Shown here: one piece after another, positions 45,978 to 57,577 of the stretch | How positions within the stretch are numbered: the stretch's first letter is position 1 | Layout of the letters: every line of letters begins with the position of its first letter | NCBI GenBank assembly: GCA_032719365.1 | Contig: CM064871.1 | Location: forward strand, 55,752,725-55,816,724 | Length of the DNA: 64,000 bases | Source: Prinsepia uniflora | Lineage: Eukaryota > Streptophyta > Magnoliopsida > Rosales > Rosaceae | Reading direction: 5' to 3' | Position numbers and translations under genes: made by a program | Notes under the pieces: model-generated | Database searches by the model: none | Seen by the model: the letters and a program-made list of their open reading frames with translations, nothing else | Told to the model about the DNA's origin: nothing

Positions 45978-48900
45978 CCTTCACTACCCAGCCATGGTCA
46001 TAGTAGTTCCACCACTAGCACCACATTCTCCTAATGGGCATCTATTGCCTCCTACATAGCGTGCCAGCCCGGTCTTGCCCATATGTTAAATAAATCCCTC
46101 CTAAGAGGCAACGTAGCACTGGATTGTACCCCTCTCTTATCCTATCACTTCTAACCTTTTACACCTCACTAAACCCAAATATCGCCTCGATCTGATTTTT
46201 GTTCTAACACTGAGGACAATGTTTAGTTTAGGTTTGGGGGTTTGGTATTAAACTTTTCATATAGAAAACAATAGGTTTGGGGGTGTACACGACCATAATT
46301 TTTGTTTTGTTTTGTTTTTCTAGTTTTAGCACTTTAAGTTGTTAATAAGAACATACATGCTGAGTTAACTACCTTTGCTTTGCTAAGAGTCATGCCTTGT
46401 CCAAAACGTTCATAATCTGTACTTCACGAATGCCATGTTTTGAGTCATTAAGCAAACAAAACAACTGAATTCAAGTGACTGTATAAAATTAGTGGAGACA
46501 TCCTTGTGAGATCCTTGAGCCTAATTGCCATTCTTTCTGAGTGGCCTACTTGTTTCCACTCTTAAACACTTATCACTTTTGTATATAATTCATGATCTCA
46601 TTATATATGTTCGTATTGATGTGTGAAGAACAATATCCTATAGATTTGACGTGTGGTTTTTCATAAGAAGTGATGTAGGCTTTGTGTGCTTAAGCCTCTA
46701 AAGGCCATATCCTTCCTAATTTCATGCTCCCTAATCCAACTTTGAAGCCAAATACTCGGTCTTTTCTTTCATCATCCAAGTTATAACCTAACCAAGTACT
46801 CAACCATTGAATAAGGCCATACCCTATAATTAGAGGTTGTGTTGAGGTTGCATTACAAGAAAATCATGGTAAGGATGAGAAGTGTAAGAGTAAGTGTTGC
46901 CCCAATTCCACAACATTGTCATTCAACGTTCAAAGTTGCAATAGGTGACAGTCCATTTAGAAGGTTGAGGAAGTCATTGAGCTTCGCGCAATTCAAAAGA
47001 AGGAAAGAAAAGAAAAAAAAAGGTGCATATCAAAACTCGGAAAGAAAAAAAAAATTGAAAGAAAATAAAAAGAAATAGAAGTGAAAATCGATTTAGACAA
47101 ATAAGCTAAGAACCTCAAGAACTGCCATAGATAAGCACAATGTCGTGGGCCCTAAGTAAGGATTCAGTTTAGAATTTCAAAGTGCAAGTCATGACTTCTC
47201 ATGCCTTAGCACAGCTCAGATTCTTTGAATCCTATCATTTTTTTCCAAACCCCAAAAGCTTAGCCCCATTACAACCATTGATGGAAGACCTAGCTGATCT
47301 TATGGACAATTATACTAGGGATAAGGTAGAAATCTATGTTCTTAAACTTCAATTCCTTTCATGAGATCTTTATTCCATAAATTGCTGTTTTTCCTTTGAT
47401 ATTCATGTGATTAAATTTGAATTTCATAACATAACCTCGTCATATTGAAAAAGTGAAAGCCTAGGATTCGTGTGTATTGATAGATGCCTAGTGAGGTTTA
47501 GAGTCAAGGTAAACTCTTTCTAGGGTCCTTAAATGATGTTGTTTTCAAGCATTCTCAGTTTAAATGTTTGCATATTGACTTTATACATGAACTCTTGGTT
47601 ATGTCATATCTCTTGGTCTTGTGAAGCATATTTTATTACTTTGGTTCCTATTAGTTTGTTAATGAATTGTTTCTAGCATTTTAGTTATCCAAATAAAAAA
47701 TTTGCGGGTATCGTGCTGCTATAACCCTTAGGAGATAAAAATCTTCCAACTAGGTGAACCTAGAGGTTTAAATATCTATCTTAACTAGATCGAGTATTTT
47801 ATGTTTCTGTCTTGCTAAAGGACTAGCAAAAGGTAGGTTTAGGGGTATTTGTTAAGTCATTATTCATGCATCATTTTAATGCCATTTAATGCCTTTTTTA
47901 CTTATCTTTTGAGTTAAATCATGCCATCAATAGGAGAAAATGGTCATTCTTGTGAGACTTGTGCAGAATTGGAAAGAGTGTTTAATTCTGAGAAGAATGC
48001 AAGAAAAATTACTCGAATTGGAGTTAAAATAAAGAAACTAGCTCAGAATGGAAATCGAGCTCTAAATCGAGGTCCTAGATCATGCCACTATACCTATCTC
48101 AAATTTTGTCACAATTCTTATGCTTGTTCCAGGAAAGTTCTAGCTGCGCCTGCTCCAAGACCAGGTCCTGGCTACGCCACGGCCAGCGGTGCCTAATTTT
48201 CTACCATATGTGCTAGTAAGTTTATAAGTGCACTTTCCTTCCTTTTTAGTGCGCTTGTGACACCTATCACATACTCTACTCAAGCGCGCTCTCAGAGCCT
48301 ATTTTGGAGAAAGCCACATGAATGACTCAAGGAGGCTTGGGCCATGTCATGCGCCAAGGTTTTGGCCTAGATTTGAGATTCAATGTCTATGCCCAATTCC
48401 AACTTAGCTCTGAACCTAAACCCTATTATTAATGACATAACTAAAGCCAATGCATGGTTTGACTTAGTGCTTAAGGACCTATGGCTAGCCCAATTCCAGA
48501 ATATTCTCGATAAAGCTCAATTAGGGTTATTTTTTAGGTCAGATGTGTTCTAGCTTGTCTCCAGCGTCTAAGACAATTTTCAACTGCAAGGATGGCATCT
48601 AGGTGTCCTAACCTCACTCTAGAAACTGCCTTTGCGTTATTATTCTTTGGAAACAATTTTCTTATCATAGTCCAGCTCAGAACAGTTGTCTAGTCCAGTT
48701 TTCAAGGAATTTTTCCCCAGATTATTTCTAAACCTTAAAAGAATTGGCCAATATTTAAGGAACCTCTTTAGGTACGGCCAAGGATTCCCTTTTTGCCCAA
48801 AATTAAACCTAGCCGCAATAACAGTTTTACTTATTTTACAATGTTGGGTTTTGCTTTGTAATGTTGGAAAAAGGTAGTAACATGGAGCTTAGGAAGGAGC

Positions 48901-49860
48901 AACTTGTTGTCTCTGTCGCGGCTTCAGAGTTTCCCTTGTTTTCCTTCACTTTTATTTCATTAAAATTATTTGTGTAATTTTACATTATTATGTTTTGTTA
49001 TTCAATTATGTGTGTGTAGTTCCTTATAGTTTTGGAGTTGTTTGAAGCCCTAGCTTTGAAACACGATTAGTTAGATTTTACTCTTGGTTTTGATTGTTAT
49101 GTATGCTGAATTGGTTTAGATTACTACTTTAATTACTACTCTTTTACTCTTTAATTACTACTTTAATTGCTACCTTGTTTGCATCAATTATTGATAAAAT
49201 TACTTGATGGGCCACTATATCATCTCGTAATTCGTAGCATCGAGAGGTTGAAGGTAAGAAACAATTTTGTAATCGGAACTCATGACAACATAGGAATGCA
49301 CATTTCTCTTCTAGACTAGTGTGGTGTCATTAAATTCTTTTAGTACTTCAGGCGTCATCTTAAAAGGTAGGTGATAGAAGTTCTAAGTAAACATCATGCC
49401 AGGACATGCCAATTAAGAAATGATAAAAGTGTGTCGTGAATCAACATCAGGCTCTTCACGTGGGCACCTAATTCAAAACTTGCATAGTAATTAGGCCAAG
49501 TAAATCTAATTGAGAATCACGATAGGTTCGGGTGGATAGTAAGCTTTGATTCGACTTAGTTAATAAAATCAACTATGCACTTTCATTCTTGTGATCCTTG
49601 CACTTGCATCTTTAAAATTACGTTTACAAAACATACCAAAAGATCCCCCTTTGTGTGCATGTGTGCATGGTAATCTGAGTTAAAAGTGATCTAAACATAA
49701 TTGGATACAACGTTGGTACATAGCCATTATGGGATCGATCCTTACTAAACCGTTGAACTATTTTCTGATTTGTTCGCTTGTAAAGTTTTAACTGTTGAAA
49801 TTTAGAGTTCATTATTGTGTTCTTTAATTTCACTAACTGTAAGTGAGCTTATTCTTGCAT
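45978..49860 (+). mobile_element. 3' part of the Athila-like element (non-coding region and probable LTR)
   Basis: It resumes the integrase-side element after the LTR insertion. Near 46210-46280, GAGGACAATGTTTAGTTTAG followed by GTTTGGGGGT is the hallmark of the end of Athila pol and its purine tract. The following 3.5 kb is largely non-coding. The frame at 47921-48196 (91 codons) has no domain I recognise. ACAACGTTGGTACATAGCC and GGGATCGATCC near 49705-49740 resemble Athila LTR sequence, but I could not find paired LTR ends or a target duplication. Confidence 0.55.
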
Positions 49861-49997
49861 TGGAGATGCTCGAGCTTGAATTTTCAATACATTCTATTAT
49901 ATATATATATTAACTGGATAAGCCTCTTAGAAGTATCTACTAGGTCGTTTGTTACATCATAGAGAAAACTTGTATACATTGGATCAAATAACTAACC

Positions 49998-50281
49998 TGT
50001 AAGACCTGTGCCTTGGGAAGAACGGTTAACAATCCCACATTGCTCGGGAAGGGAAAGGTGAAATGTCTTATATATGTGGACACGTACATATCTATGTAGC
50101 ACGAGGCCTTTTGGGAGCTCACTGACTTAGGATTCTTTTGAAACTTCAAAGTTATGCGAGGTTGGGCTGGTGCAATCTCACGATGAGTGTCCTACTGGAA
50201 AGTTGCACGTGAGTTCTCAGTAACAAAACTGTGAAGACTGGACTCAAAACAGATAATATCGTGCTAGATGAGTCTTGGGAC
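49998..50281 (+). mobile_element. Diverged, 3'-truncated Cassandra LTR
   Basis: It begins TGTAAGACCTGTG and follows the Cassandra LTR at 849 through GAGGCCTTTTGGGAG and a 5S-like block to GTGCTAGATGAGTC. The terminal GGGTCCTGACA block is absent. The 5S boxes are damaged: AAAGTTATGCG, where the other copy has AAAGTTAAGCG, and GATGAGTGTCCTACTGGAAA in place of the C-box. Confidence 0.82.
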
Positions 50282-50607
50282 ATAATCATTTTCCTTTTAG
50301 AGGGAACATTAACTACTTTTGAAACAAATCAAGTAGAAGGGAACAATTCTCGTCTCTTCCATTGCATACATGTCTTGAATGTGCAAGAAGAAACAATCCT
50401 ACTAATGCTGCATGTTCAATTGCCGTCCAACTTGTAATTAGTAGCCAGGAATAAGTATTGCATTTCTCTATTGTCCCTTTCAATTTGCTTCTAGCTAGTT
50501 CACAGAGCAAATGTTACAACTTTAATCACCATTAATCAAATTAAACCCTTGCTAACATGACACATCCGGCTGGCCAGCCGAGGCCAAACATCGGAAATTT
50601 GATCTTC
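50282..50607. other. Unassigned intergenic DNA
   Basis: I see no coding sequence, repeat or TE end here. The frame at 50231-50437 runs out of the Cassandra LTR and looks accidental. Confidence 0.5.
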
Positions 50608-50612
50608 ATTCT

Positions 50613-51194
50613 TGTGGAACCCAAAATCATCCGAAAATTATGGATCTGCCACGTGACCCGTAATTCCCAAAAATGACTAAATTGCCCCTGGCAATAACGC
50701 TGATCATTTGAAAACACCAGCATATTAAATAATATATTTGCCAGTTAAATACGTTGTTTGATCGGGTTAAAATCTCCGTAATATCAATATTCTCCCCAAG
50801 AATTAATTGTCGTTATTCTTAATAATGGATAATTAATATCGATATTAAAATACAATAATTGTCATTACTATCATGATGAACCATCATTACAATTATAAAT
50901 AGTATATTTAATTAATAATATATTTTTATTAATTAAATATTCAACCGACCAATCAGAACGCTCCAAGGCTCCCAAGATTTTCCTATAAATAGCAAGGCAC
51001 ATTTCATTTCCAAGGTACGTTGATTCTTCGTTTTGAAGTATATCCCTTTCCTCTCTCAAAGCTAACTTAAGCATCAGAGTGTTCTTGGTCGAACAACCCC
51101 CCGGGTAAATCGATCGAAGCAACGATAGCTAATTGTTTGCTGTTAGCAGGAATTGTGAGGACTTTTCGCGACGAGTTCAATCTTTGATTCAACA
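50613..51194 (+). repeat. 5' LTR of the gag-only element
   Basis: Starts TGTGGAACCCAAAATC, ends GATTCAACA. It carries a TATAAATAG box-like site near 50992, which is a plausible promoter for the element transcript. Confidence 0.92.
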
Positions 51195-51216
51195 ATTGGT
51201 GCTTTCATTGAGAGCT
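51195..51216 (+). promoter_or_regulatory. Probable primer-binding site
   Basis: ATTGGTGCTTTCATTGAGAG directly follows the LTR end. The TTGGTGC start is not the initiator tRNA-Met site used by the other elements here, so a different tRNA is probably used. Confidence 0.7.
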
Positions 51217-51244
51217 ATTGAGATATACTCATAAGAAGCTCTCT

Positions 51245-51545
51245 CATTTGTTCATCGTTCATCTTTCTTCGTTTGTCGTTCATCGATATTGTTCGAAGAT
51301 TTTGAACGTTGTTCATCGCTCATCAGGAATTTTTTCATCGTTCATCTTTCTTCGTTCGTCGTTCATGGACATTGTTCGAAGATTTTGAACGTTGTTCATC
51401 ACTCATCGAGAATTCGTTCATCGTTCATCTTTCTTCGTTCGTCGTTCATCGACATTGTTCGAAGATTTTGAGCGTTGTTCATCATTCATCTCCCTTCGTT
51501 CGTCGTTCATCGACATTGTTCGAAGATTCTGAACGTTGTTCAAAT
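51245..51545. repeat. Tandem GTTCATCG-rich leader repeats
   Basis: About four copies of a 60-70-bp unit built from TTCGTCGTTCATCGACATTG followed by TTCGAAGATTTTGAACG. Reading frames through it give only repetitive peptides. Confidence 0.9.
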
Positions 51546-51588
51546 TATCCATCAACAGCTTTCCAAATTCAAAATTCTTTGATTTGAC

Positions 51589-53530
51589 ATGGCTAAGGTT
51601 CATCGATCCGTTCGATCAGCTAGAGAAGGTGTATCCGCCTCAACGGCTCAGACAAGGAATGAGGCTCGCATTGAAACTCAGGAGAAGCGGCTAACTCAAC
51701 CCAGGCGTGTGTCCATAGAATCACCCATGGAGACACTTGAAGGGAGGCCAACCTTCAGTTTTGGAGCGTTCCCCTCTCCAGCTAACCAAATACCGGCGCT
51801 AGAGGAAGGAACTTCGGCTTTACAACAAGCAAACGAGAGGTTGATAGGAAATGCATCACGGCATGATCGACCCACAACAAACATGGTCCTAAGGGACTTT
51901 CTGGACGGGTGTCATGACATCTCAGGGAGAAGTCGTCACCAACCTCCTCAGGACAACTTGGCGCGGCAAGTTGAAGGGTTAAGCAAACAAGTTCAACTTC
52001 AGTCAGAGCTCTTGCAGCAACTCCTAGCAGAGAGACCAGTCCAAGAGCAGTACAGACATTCCACGTCACGTGGAAAACAGGAGCATGCTCAAAGGCGTCC
52101 TGGGAAAGAACTAGTCCACTGCCGAAAAATGTCACGAGACACTTCGCTAAGCGATTCCAGTGAAGAAAGTCATGCTCACTGAGCAAAAAGCCCTCAAGGC
52201 CTAAAGCCATCAGTACGTGAACAGCTAGGAAATAAGACTGTGGCAACTTCACGGGCAGAGCGCTCACAGCACTCACATGGGAGCAGGGGGTAACTTCGAG
52301 CTCTATACAAAGACCCAAAACGATCTACCCAGGTCAGTAAAAGGGAAGATGAAGCCGACTCCCCTGTACGATCCCAGAGATCAAGGGGAGAAGCTCAAAG
52401 AGGTTCTCTACGATTAGCACAAGGGGACTCATCGCCTCAGCGAGGAGCGTTGCGGGCTAATGATGTTCAAAAAATGCTGGACATGTACCTTCGTGCTCAA
52501 CAAGGTGGCGATCTAGAGGACGATCTACGTCGCCAGATACATCTCTCTACACCCTTTATAAGGGATATTGAGGAGGAGCCATTCCCCCAGAGGTTTGCAA
52601 CGCCAAACTTCACTCCATTCAAAGGAGCCTCCGACCCGGTAAAACACATAGATTATTACCGAGGAGTCATGATCCCCCACAGGTCTAACGATGCACTCAT
52701 GTGCAAAGTTTTTCAAGCTTTTCTTCAAGGCCAAGCCATGACTTGGTTTAATCATCTCCCCCCGAGGTCGATTGAGTCCTTCGAAGAGTTGGCCCTGGCA
52801 TTTGTGAAGGAATACGCACAACTTCGGACAATCGAGGTGAAAGATGACCATCTTTTCTCTGTCCGAAGGAGAGCAAAAGACACTCTGCGACAATACATAC
52901 AGAGATTTTATGAAGAGAAGTCTCGCATTATCGGCTGTAATGACCTTATTGCGGCAATGGCATTTAAGCAAGGACTCCCTCGAGACAACCAGCTTTACAG
53001 GGACATCGTCATGAGTAATGCGCGAAGTCTTTCCAAAATACTTTCGCTAGCAGAGCGACATGCAAGTTGGGAGGACGAGGAGAGCGCCGCTCATACCCAG
53101 GACCATGCCGGGACTAGTGAAAAGGCCTCCAATGAGGATGAGCCCCATGGAAAGTTTGCGACTGGAAAGCTCAACAAGCGCAAGGCGGGGCAACACTCCC
53201 ATAACTAACGCCATAACGCCAGTTATGGGGAAGCCTAACTTGCAGCTATCTTTACCAGTCCATCAGATCCACAATGAAATTAAGAATAAGCCATGGTTTA
53301 AGAAGCCGGAGCCAGTCAAGGGCAATCAAGAGAATGCTGATAAAACCAAATGGTGCGCCTATCATGAATGTTATGGGCACAATATCAGCACATGTATATC
53401 TTTCGAAAGATATCTCCGAAATCTCCTGAAGGAGGGGCATTGTACAGACTACATCAAGAAGAAGACTGTAAATCACATGGAGAACAAAGAGCCAAACGAG
53501 CTAGCGTCAAAGGTGATCCGCATCAACTAG
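51589..53530 (+). pseudogene. Ty3/gypsy-type gag with in-frame stops
   Basis: The ATG at 51589 opens a frame that continues to 53208 in one register, broken only by stops at 52180-52182 and 52291-52293. The central part (about 52550-53080) has the Retrotrans_gag pattern: FTPFKGASDPVKHIDYYRGV, MTWFNHLPPRSIESFEELAL and FYEEKSRIIGCNDLIAAMAF. After a frame change, WCAYHECYGHNISTC (about 53350) is the zinc-finger-like end seen in related gags. Reading ends at 53530 with no protease following. Its role would be particle assembly for this element. Confidence 0.85.
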
Positions 53531-53687
53531 ACGCAAGTCAACATTAGAGAGACATAAAATTCTATGGAGCTTTTCAATTTTGCTTTTCAAGTTGCCTTCT
53601 AAATTCAAGTATCAATGAAATGAGATTGACAAATTGATTTGTTCACCATGTACAATTTTCAAAGCTTATTCTCTCTAGTGTAAAAAG

Positions 53688-53946
53688 CCTTCGTCATCGA
53701 AGCATCCAAGCCTTCGTCATCAAAGCATCCGAGTTTTCGCCTTGCGAAGCATCTAAGCCTTCGCCATGCGAAGTACCTAAGCCTTCGTCATCGAAGCATC
53801 CAAGCCTTCGTCATTAAAGCATTCGAGCCTTCGCCCTGCGAAGCATCTAATCCTTCGCCATGCGAAGCACCTAAGCCTTCGTCATCGAAGCATCCAAGCC
53901 TTCGCCCTGCGCAGCATTCAAGCCTTCGCCATCGAAGCATCTAAGC
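53688..53946. repeat. Array of eleven CTTCG…CGAAG mini-hairpins
   Basis: Units of about 25 bp each contain a short inverted repeat: CTTCGTCATCGAAG, CTTCGCCATGCGAAG or CTTCGCCCTGCGAAG. The order repeats every four units (two TCAT forms, then one CCTG-like, then one CATG), giving a higher-order period near 100 bp. Confidence 0.88.
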
Positions 53947-54185
53947 CTTCTGAGTCCTGCAAATTTCTGCGCAGCAAGGAGAGCTCATCTCGAGCGGAAT
54001 CTCGCTCATTTTCTATTAGCATCCTCTCTGCACGGCTCATCTCCAACTCACCCACTTTAGCTTCCGATGTGAAATTAGGACCTTAAGTTTTCTTAAGTTA
54101 TCGTAATCTCACATCGAAAACATAACTTTCCGTTTTGCGGCCCTTCGCGTCAAGATGGCACATTCGCGGGACCAGAATGGATATG

Positions 54186-54617
54186 TTAGGAAAGAAGTTG
54201 CTCGGTATGCTTTTTGGTTAGGAAAGAAGTTACTCGGGATGCCTTTTTCTCCCAAGAACTAATAGGTCCTTGTTTATTGGTCTTCTTCTGAACAACGGTT
54301 TCTTTCAAGCGCAGTGGAGTGCTCAACCACTCCTTGATTGGGATGTCTGAAAGCCTCCCGCCATTCATGGAGAAAGTAGTCGGCTCATGTCCCGGAACTC
54401 TGGAAGAACATCTGTCGCCAAGCTCCACGAGAACGTCGCTTGGAAAGGCAATTTGATTGCGAGCCTTCCACTCCATGAAGTCTTCGGGCTTCTCAGAATC
54501 CATATCTTTCCCTCGGAATGGACTTAGGCCACGCGAACCGCCACGCTCCCACAAAGCAAGTTTGCTGGGTCTCTCGGCACCTTGACGCATGGCGAGCATA
54601 TTTTGTGGTACTAGCAA
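54186..54617 (-). CDS. Unrecognised open frame in the non-coding part of the gag-only element
   Basis: A 143-codon frame on the minus strand, starting MLVPQNMLAMRQ and ending TKKHTEQLLS. It is charged and hydrophilic, without a signal peptide or membrane segment, and matches no domain I know. Its length in an otherwise stop-rich region and balanced composition make it more than noise. It could be a captured host fragment or an accessory frame of the element. It overlaps the start of a direct repeat at 54586. Confidence 0.35.
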   Translation of the reverse strand: MLVPQNMLAMRQGAERPSKLALWERGGSRGLSPFRGKDMDSEKPEDFMEWKARNQIAFPSDVLVELGDRCSSRVPGHEPTTFSMNGGRLSDIPIKEWLSTPLRLKETVVQKKTNKQGPISSWEKKASRVTSFLTKKHTEQLLS

Positions 54618-54858
54618 GAGTCACAGTGAATGTGATCCAGCCTACCAATGCTCACTAGTCACGTCCGCAAGCGCACTCAATCACCGCCAAATCCCCGTCG
54701 ACTGTTCATCCAAACTCCGCCCACCACGTGGCGCTGTTTGTACACCCGCTTCAACAAAGTTTCTAAACACCTTCGACGGACTCTTGACGTATAGGAAGCA
54801 TTTTGTGGTACTAGCAAGAGTCACAATGAATGTGAGCCAGCCTACCAATGCTCGCACA
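54586..54858. repeat. Direct repeat, two copies about 200 bp apart
   Basis: ATTTTGTGGTACTAGCAAGA followed by GTCACA(G/A)TGAATGTGA(T/G)CCAGCC occurs at about 54598-54655 and again at about 54802-54855, with few differences. Confidence 0.9.
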
Positions 54859-56383
54859 CACCATCCAAACCGCTCGCTTTCTATGCTGCACACGTTTCCG
54901 TAATTTCCGACGCTTTCTAGGAATCTCGAATCCTGTCCAAAAACATCATAAAAGGTCAATAATGACTCTATGAGTATCATATCAATCTCCCACAATTTTT
55001 TGGGAATTAAATATTAATTTAAAACATAACCTAAACCTTCGGTGAACAGTGATTTGCTACAGTCGCGGTGGACAGTGTCGTCCCTACAACCCGTTTCTCT
55101 GTTAAACGGGTCGTGCACCCGCGATCAGACCCGGAAAAATCTCCATCAATTCGACCTTAAACTGTTTTCATCTAAACCAACTTAATTTAGGTTCTGTACA
55201 TTTAATTACTTAAATTACAACCAAAATCCAACAATCCCACGATGAACTTTCAAACGGGTTTCGTGATCGGGTTCACCCAATTCGTCCCTGTTTTCCAAAT
55301 TAATTGACACAGAAAGCATCGTGAGAGTAAAATAAACGTTTTTACATAATCAATTTCGTAGTTACTTACCTCTAACTACACGAACCCAAGCTCGATTTTG
55401 GGAAGGGAATGAAGCTTCTATTCTTGCTCAGTACAACCTCAATCCTCTTTGTCTTTGATGTGGATCGGTTCGAAATGATCCCAGGAGACTTAATCAAGTC
55501 TCAATTTGGATCCCCACAGCTCGCAAATTCGATTTCGAATTTCCTCCTAAAATTCCAAAATTTTCGATTCTGGTTCTCACTTCTCACCCTCTGTCCCCGT
55601 GTTTTCCCTTACCCAAAATCAGACTCTTCAAACACTCAAATACTCACTCTCATGAACAATTTCACCCTTTGTTGTTCACGGATTGATGAAGGAAGAGGAA
55701 GATTAATGGTGTTTAAATAGGATTAGAGATGGATTAAAAAATGATTAAAACATGATGATGATGTTTTCCATGAAACATGGATTAAAACATGATGATGATG
55801 TTTTCCATGAAACATGGAGCACATTTTAAGGGTCCTTAAATCAAGGGATGGGTGACATCACCTATCCAAGTGTTCACAATCAACGGTCACTATTCACAAT
55901 TTAATATTACTTTAATCGAAATCCCGGTTTGTTCGGTTAATCGTTTTCGTCCCCAAGACCACCACTTCGTCGACGAATCTCCGATTTCGGCATGCCGCCT
56001 GTCTATGGATTCGTATCGAATCGACCTACGTAACGGTCCTTGGCCCTCGTCCTTTGGACCTCCCGGGTCAAAAGTCAACATTTCGCCCTTACCTTTCAAA
56101 ATTACCAAAATACCCCTCGACTTCCGAACGTCGTAACTTCTTCCTCGAATGTCGGAATCGAACGTGCCACCTGCCTATGAACTCGTGACGTCCCAAACTA
56201 CGTCATAGTCATCAGTCAAAGTCCATTTAACCGTCCGAACTAAAAGTCAATATTTTTCCCACGCCTAGGGGCAAAACGGTCATTTTGCACATTTCGTCCG
56301 ATACACTCCACTAATCCCAGATTAGTCATTCTAAATCATAATTAATTAATATTTCATCCCGATACTCAGGACGGGTCGTTACA
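54853..56383 (-). mobile_element. Truncated type A gypsy LTR, reverse
   Basis: From CACACACCATCCAAACCGCTCGC (compare 8352-8375) it follows the reverse type A LTR to the terminus CAGGACGGGTCGTTACA. The half that would carry the hairpin array and the U5 end is missing. A tandem copy of TTAAAACATGATGATGATG followed by TTTTCCATGAAACATGG occurs at 55745-55815. A further short LTR-like piece continues to about 56480. Confidence 0.8.
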
Positions 56384-56550
56384 CCCCGCCTTCGCAGACC
56401 CATAACTTTCGCATCCGACCTCCGATTGACTCATGCCGTCTGTCTGCGGATTCAGGGCCTCGTAACCTACTTAGTAGTAACTGGTAAACATGATAAGACA
56501 AGATTCCAAACAATGTACATCCCTTCGGATTCCCTGAATTCCGAATCGAT

Positions 56551-56561
56551 GTGGGGGCATT
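56551..56561 (+). promoter_or_regulatory. Polypurine tract of the gag-only element
   Basis: GTGGGGGCAT immediately precedes the TGTGGAACC start of the 3' LTR. Confidence 0.78.
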
Positions 56562-57144
56562 TGTGGAACCCAAAATCATCCGAAAATTATGGAGCTGCCA
56601 CGTGGCCCGTAATTCCCAAAAATGACTAAATTGCCCCTGGCAATAACGCTGATCATTTGAAAACACCCGCATATTAAATAATCTATTTACCAGTTAAATA
56701 CGTTATTTGGTCGTGTTAAAATCTCCGTAATATCAATATTCTCCCCGAGAATTAATTGTCGTTATTCTTAATAATGGATAATTAATATTGATATTAAAAT
56801 ACAATAATTGTCATTACTATCATGATGAACCATCATTACAATTATTAAATAGTATATTTAATTAATAATATATTTTTATTAATTAAATATTCAACCGACC
56901 AATCAGAACGCTCCAAGGCTCCCAAGATTTTCCTATAAATAGCAAGGCACATTTTATTTCCAAGGTACGTTGATTCTTCGTTTCGAAGTATATCCATTTC
57001 CTCTCTCAAAGCTAACTTAAGCATCGGAGTGTTCTTGGTCGAACAACCCCCCGAGTAAATCGATCGAAGCAACGATAGCTAATTGTTTGCTGTTTGCAGG
57101 AATTGTGATGACTTTTCGTGACGAGTTCAATCTTTGATTCAACA
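56562..57144 (+). repeat. 3' LTR of the gag-only element
   Basis: It matches 50613-51194 with about 20 substitutions and one 1-bp indel, and ends GATTCAACA before target duplication ATTCT. Confidence 0.93.
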
Positions 57145-57149
57145 ATTCT

Positions 57150-57577
57150 CATTTGAGGGATGCCAGCAGATACTAGCCTAAGAAGAATAAGTTCTAGCTG
57201 CATCATCCATTCATAAAATAAATAAATAAATAAATAAAATAAAAAGGCACAGGAATATGCTCAACGTTTGCGAGATTCACCGTAACAATAAGAGGATAAT
57301 GATGGGAGAAAGAAAGTTAGTAGGACCATTTCTCAATTTTGTTGGTATTATGATACGAAAAGTTATATATTCTTCATATATATATATATATACTTGAATT
57401 TGAATATCTTTTTTCTAGTTTATTGAGAAAATAACATCCACCAAAAACATATGTACGTCTATATTGATCATTGAGCATCGCTGCCTTCGTACAAGATCTA
57501 GATCTTCTTATTCAATAAAAAGAAAGTCGACAAAATACAGATCAGGTAGGGATTGATGATGCAAATTTCACTTTGGA
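57150..57577. other. Intergenic DNA with an (AAAT)n run
   Basis: A short AAAT repeat lies near 57215-57242 and a TA run near 57380. I see no gene or TE end. Confidence 0.55.

Larger units (their letters stand above)
50613..57144 (+). mobile_element. Non-autonomous gag-only LTR retrotransposon
   Basis: Two LTRs of 582 and 583 bp, a primer-site region, gag, long non-coding DNA, a purine tract GTGGGGGCAT and a perfect target duplication ATTCT (50608-50612, 57145-57149). No protease, RT or integrase is present, so it fits the plant class of gag-carrying derivatives that borrow enzymes from a Ty3/gypsy partner. By eye about 20 positions differ between LTRs. A truncated reverse type A LTR (54853-56383) is embedded in the 3' half. 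Confidence 0.9.

Noticed and set aside
46839..47078. Basic, lysine-rich 79-codon frame
   Set aside because: The C-terminus is a run of A-rich codons (KKEKKKK type), and the region is the non-coding tail of the Athila-like element.
47921..48196. 91-codon frame starting MPSIGENGHSCETC
   Set aside because: The cysteines suggested a zinc finger, but their spacing fits no known type and the frame stands alone in Athila 3' sequence. I left it unannotated as a gene.
51782..52318. 178-codon minus-strand frame
   Set aside because: It is antisense to the gag frame of the non-autonomous element, whose sense strand has clear gag motifs nearby.
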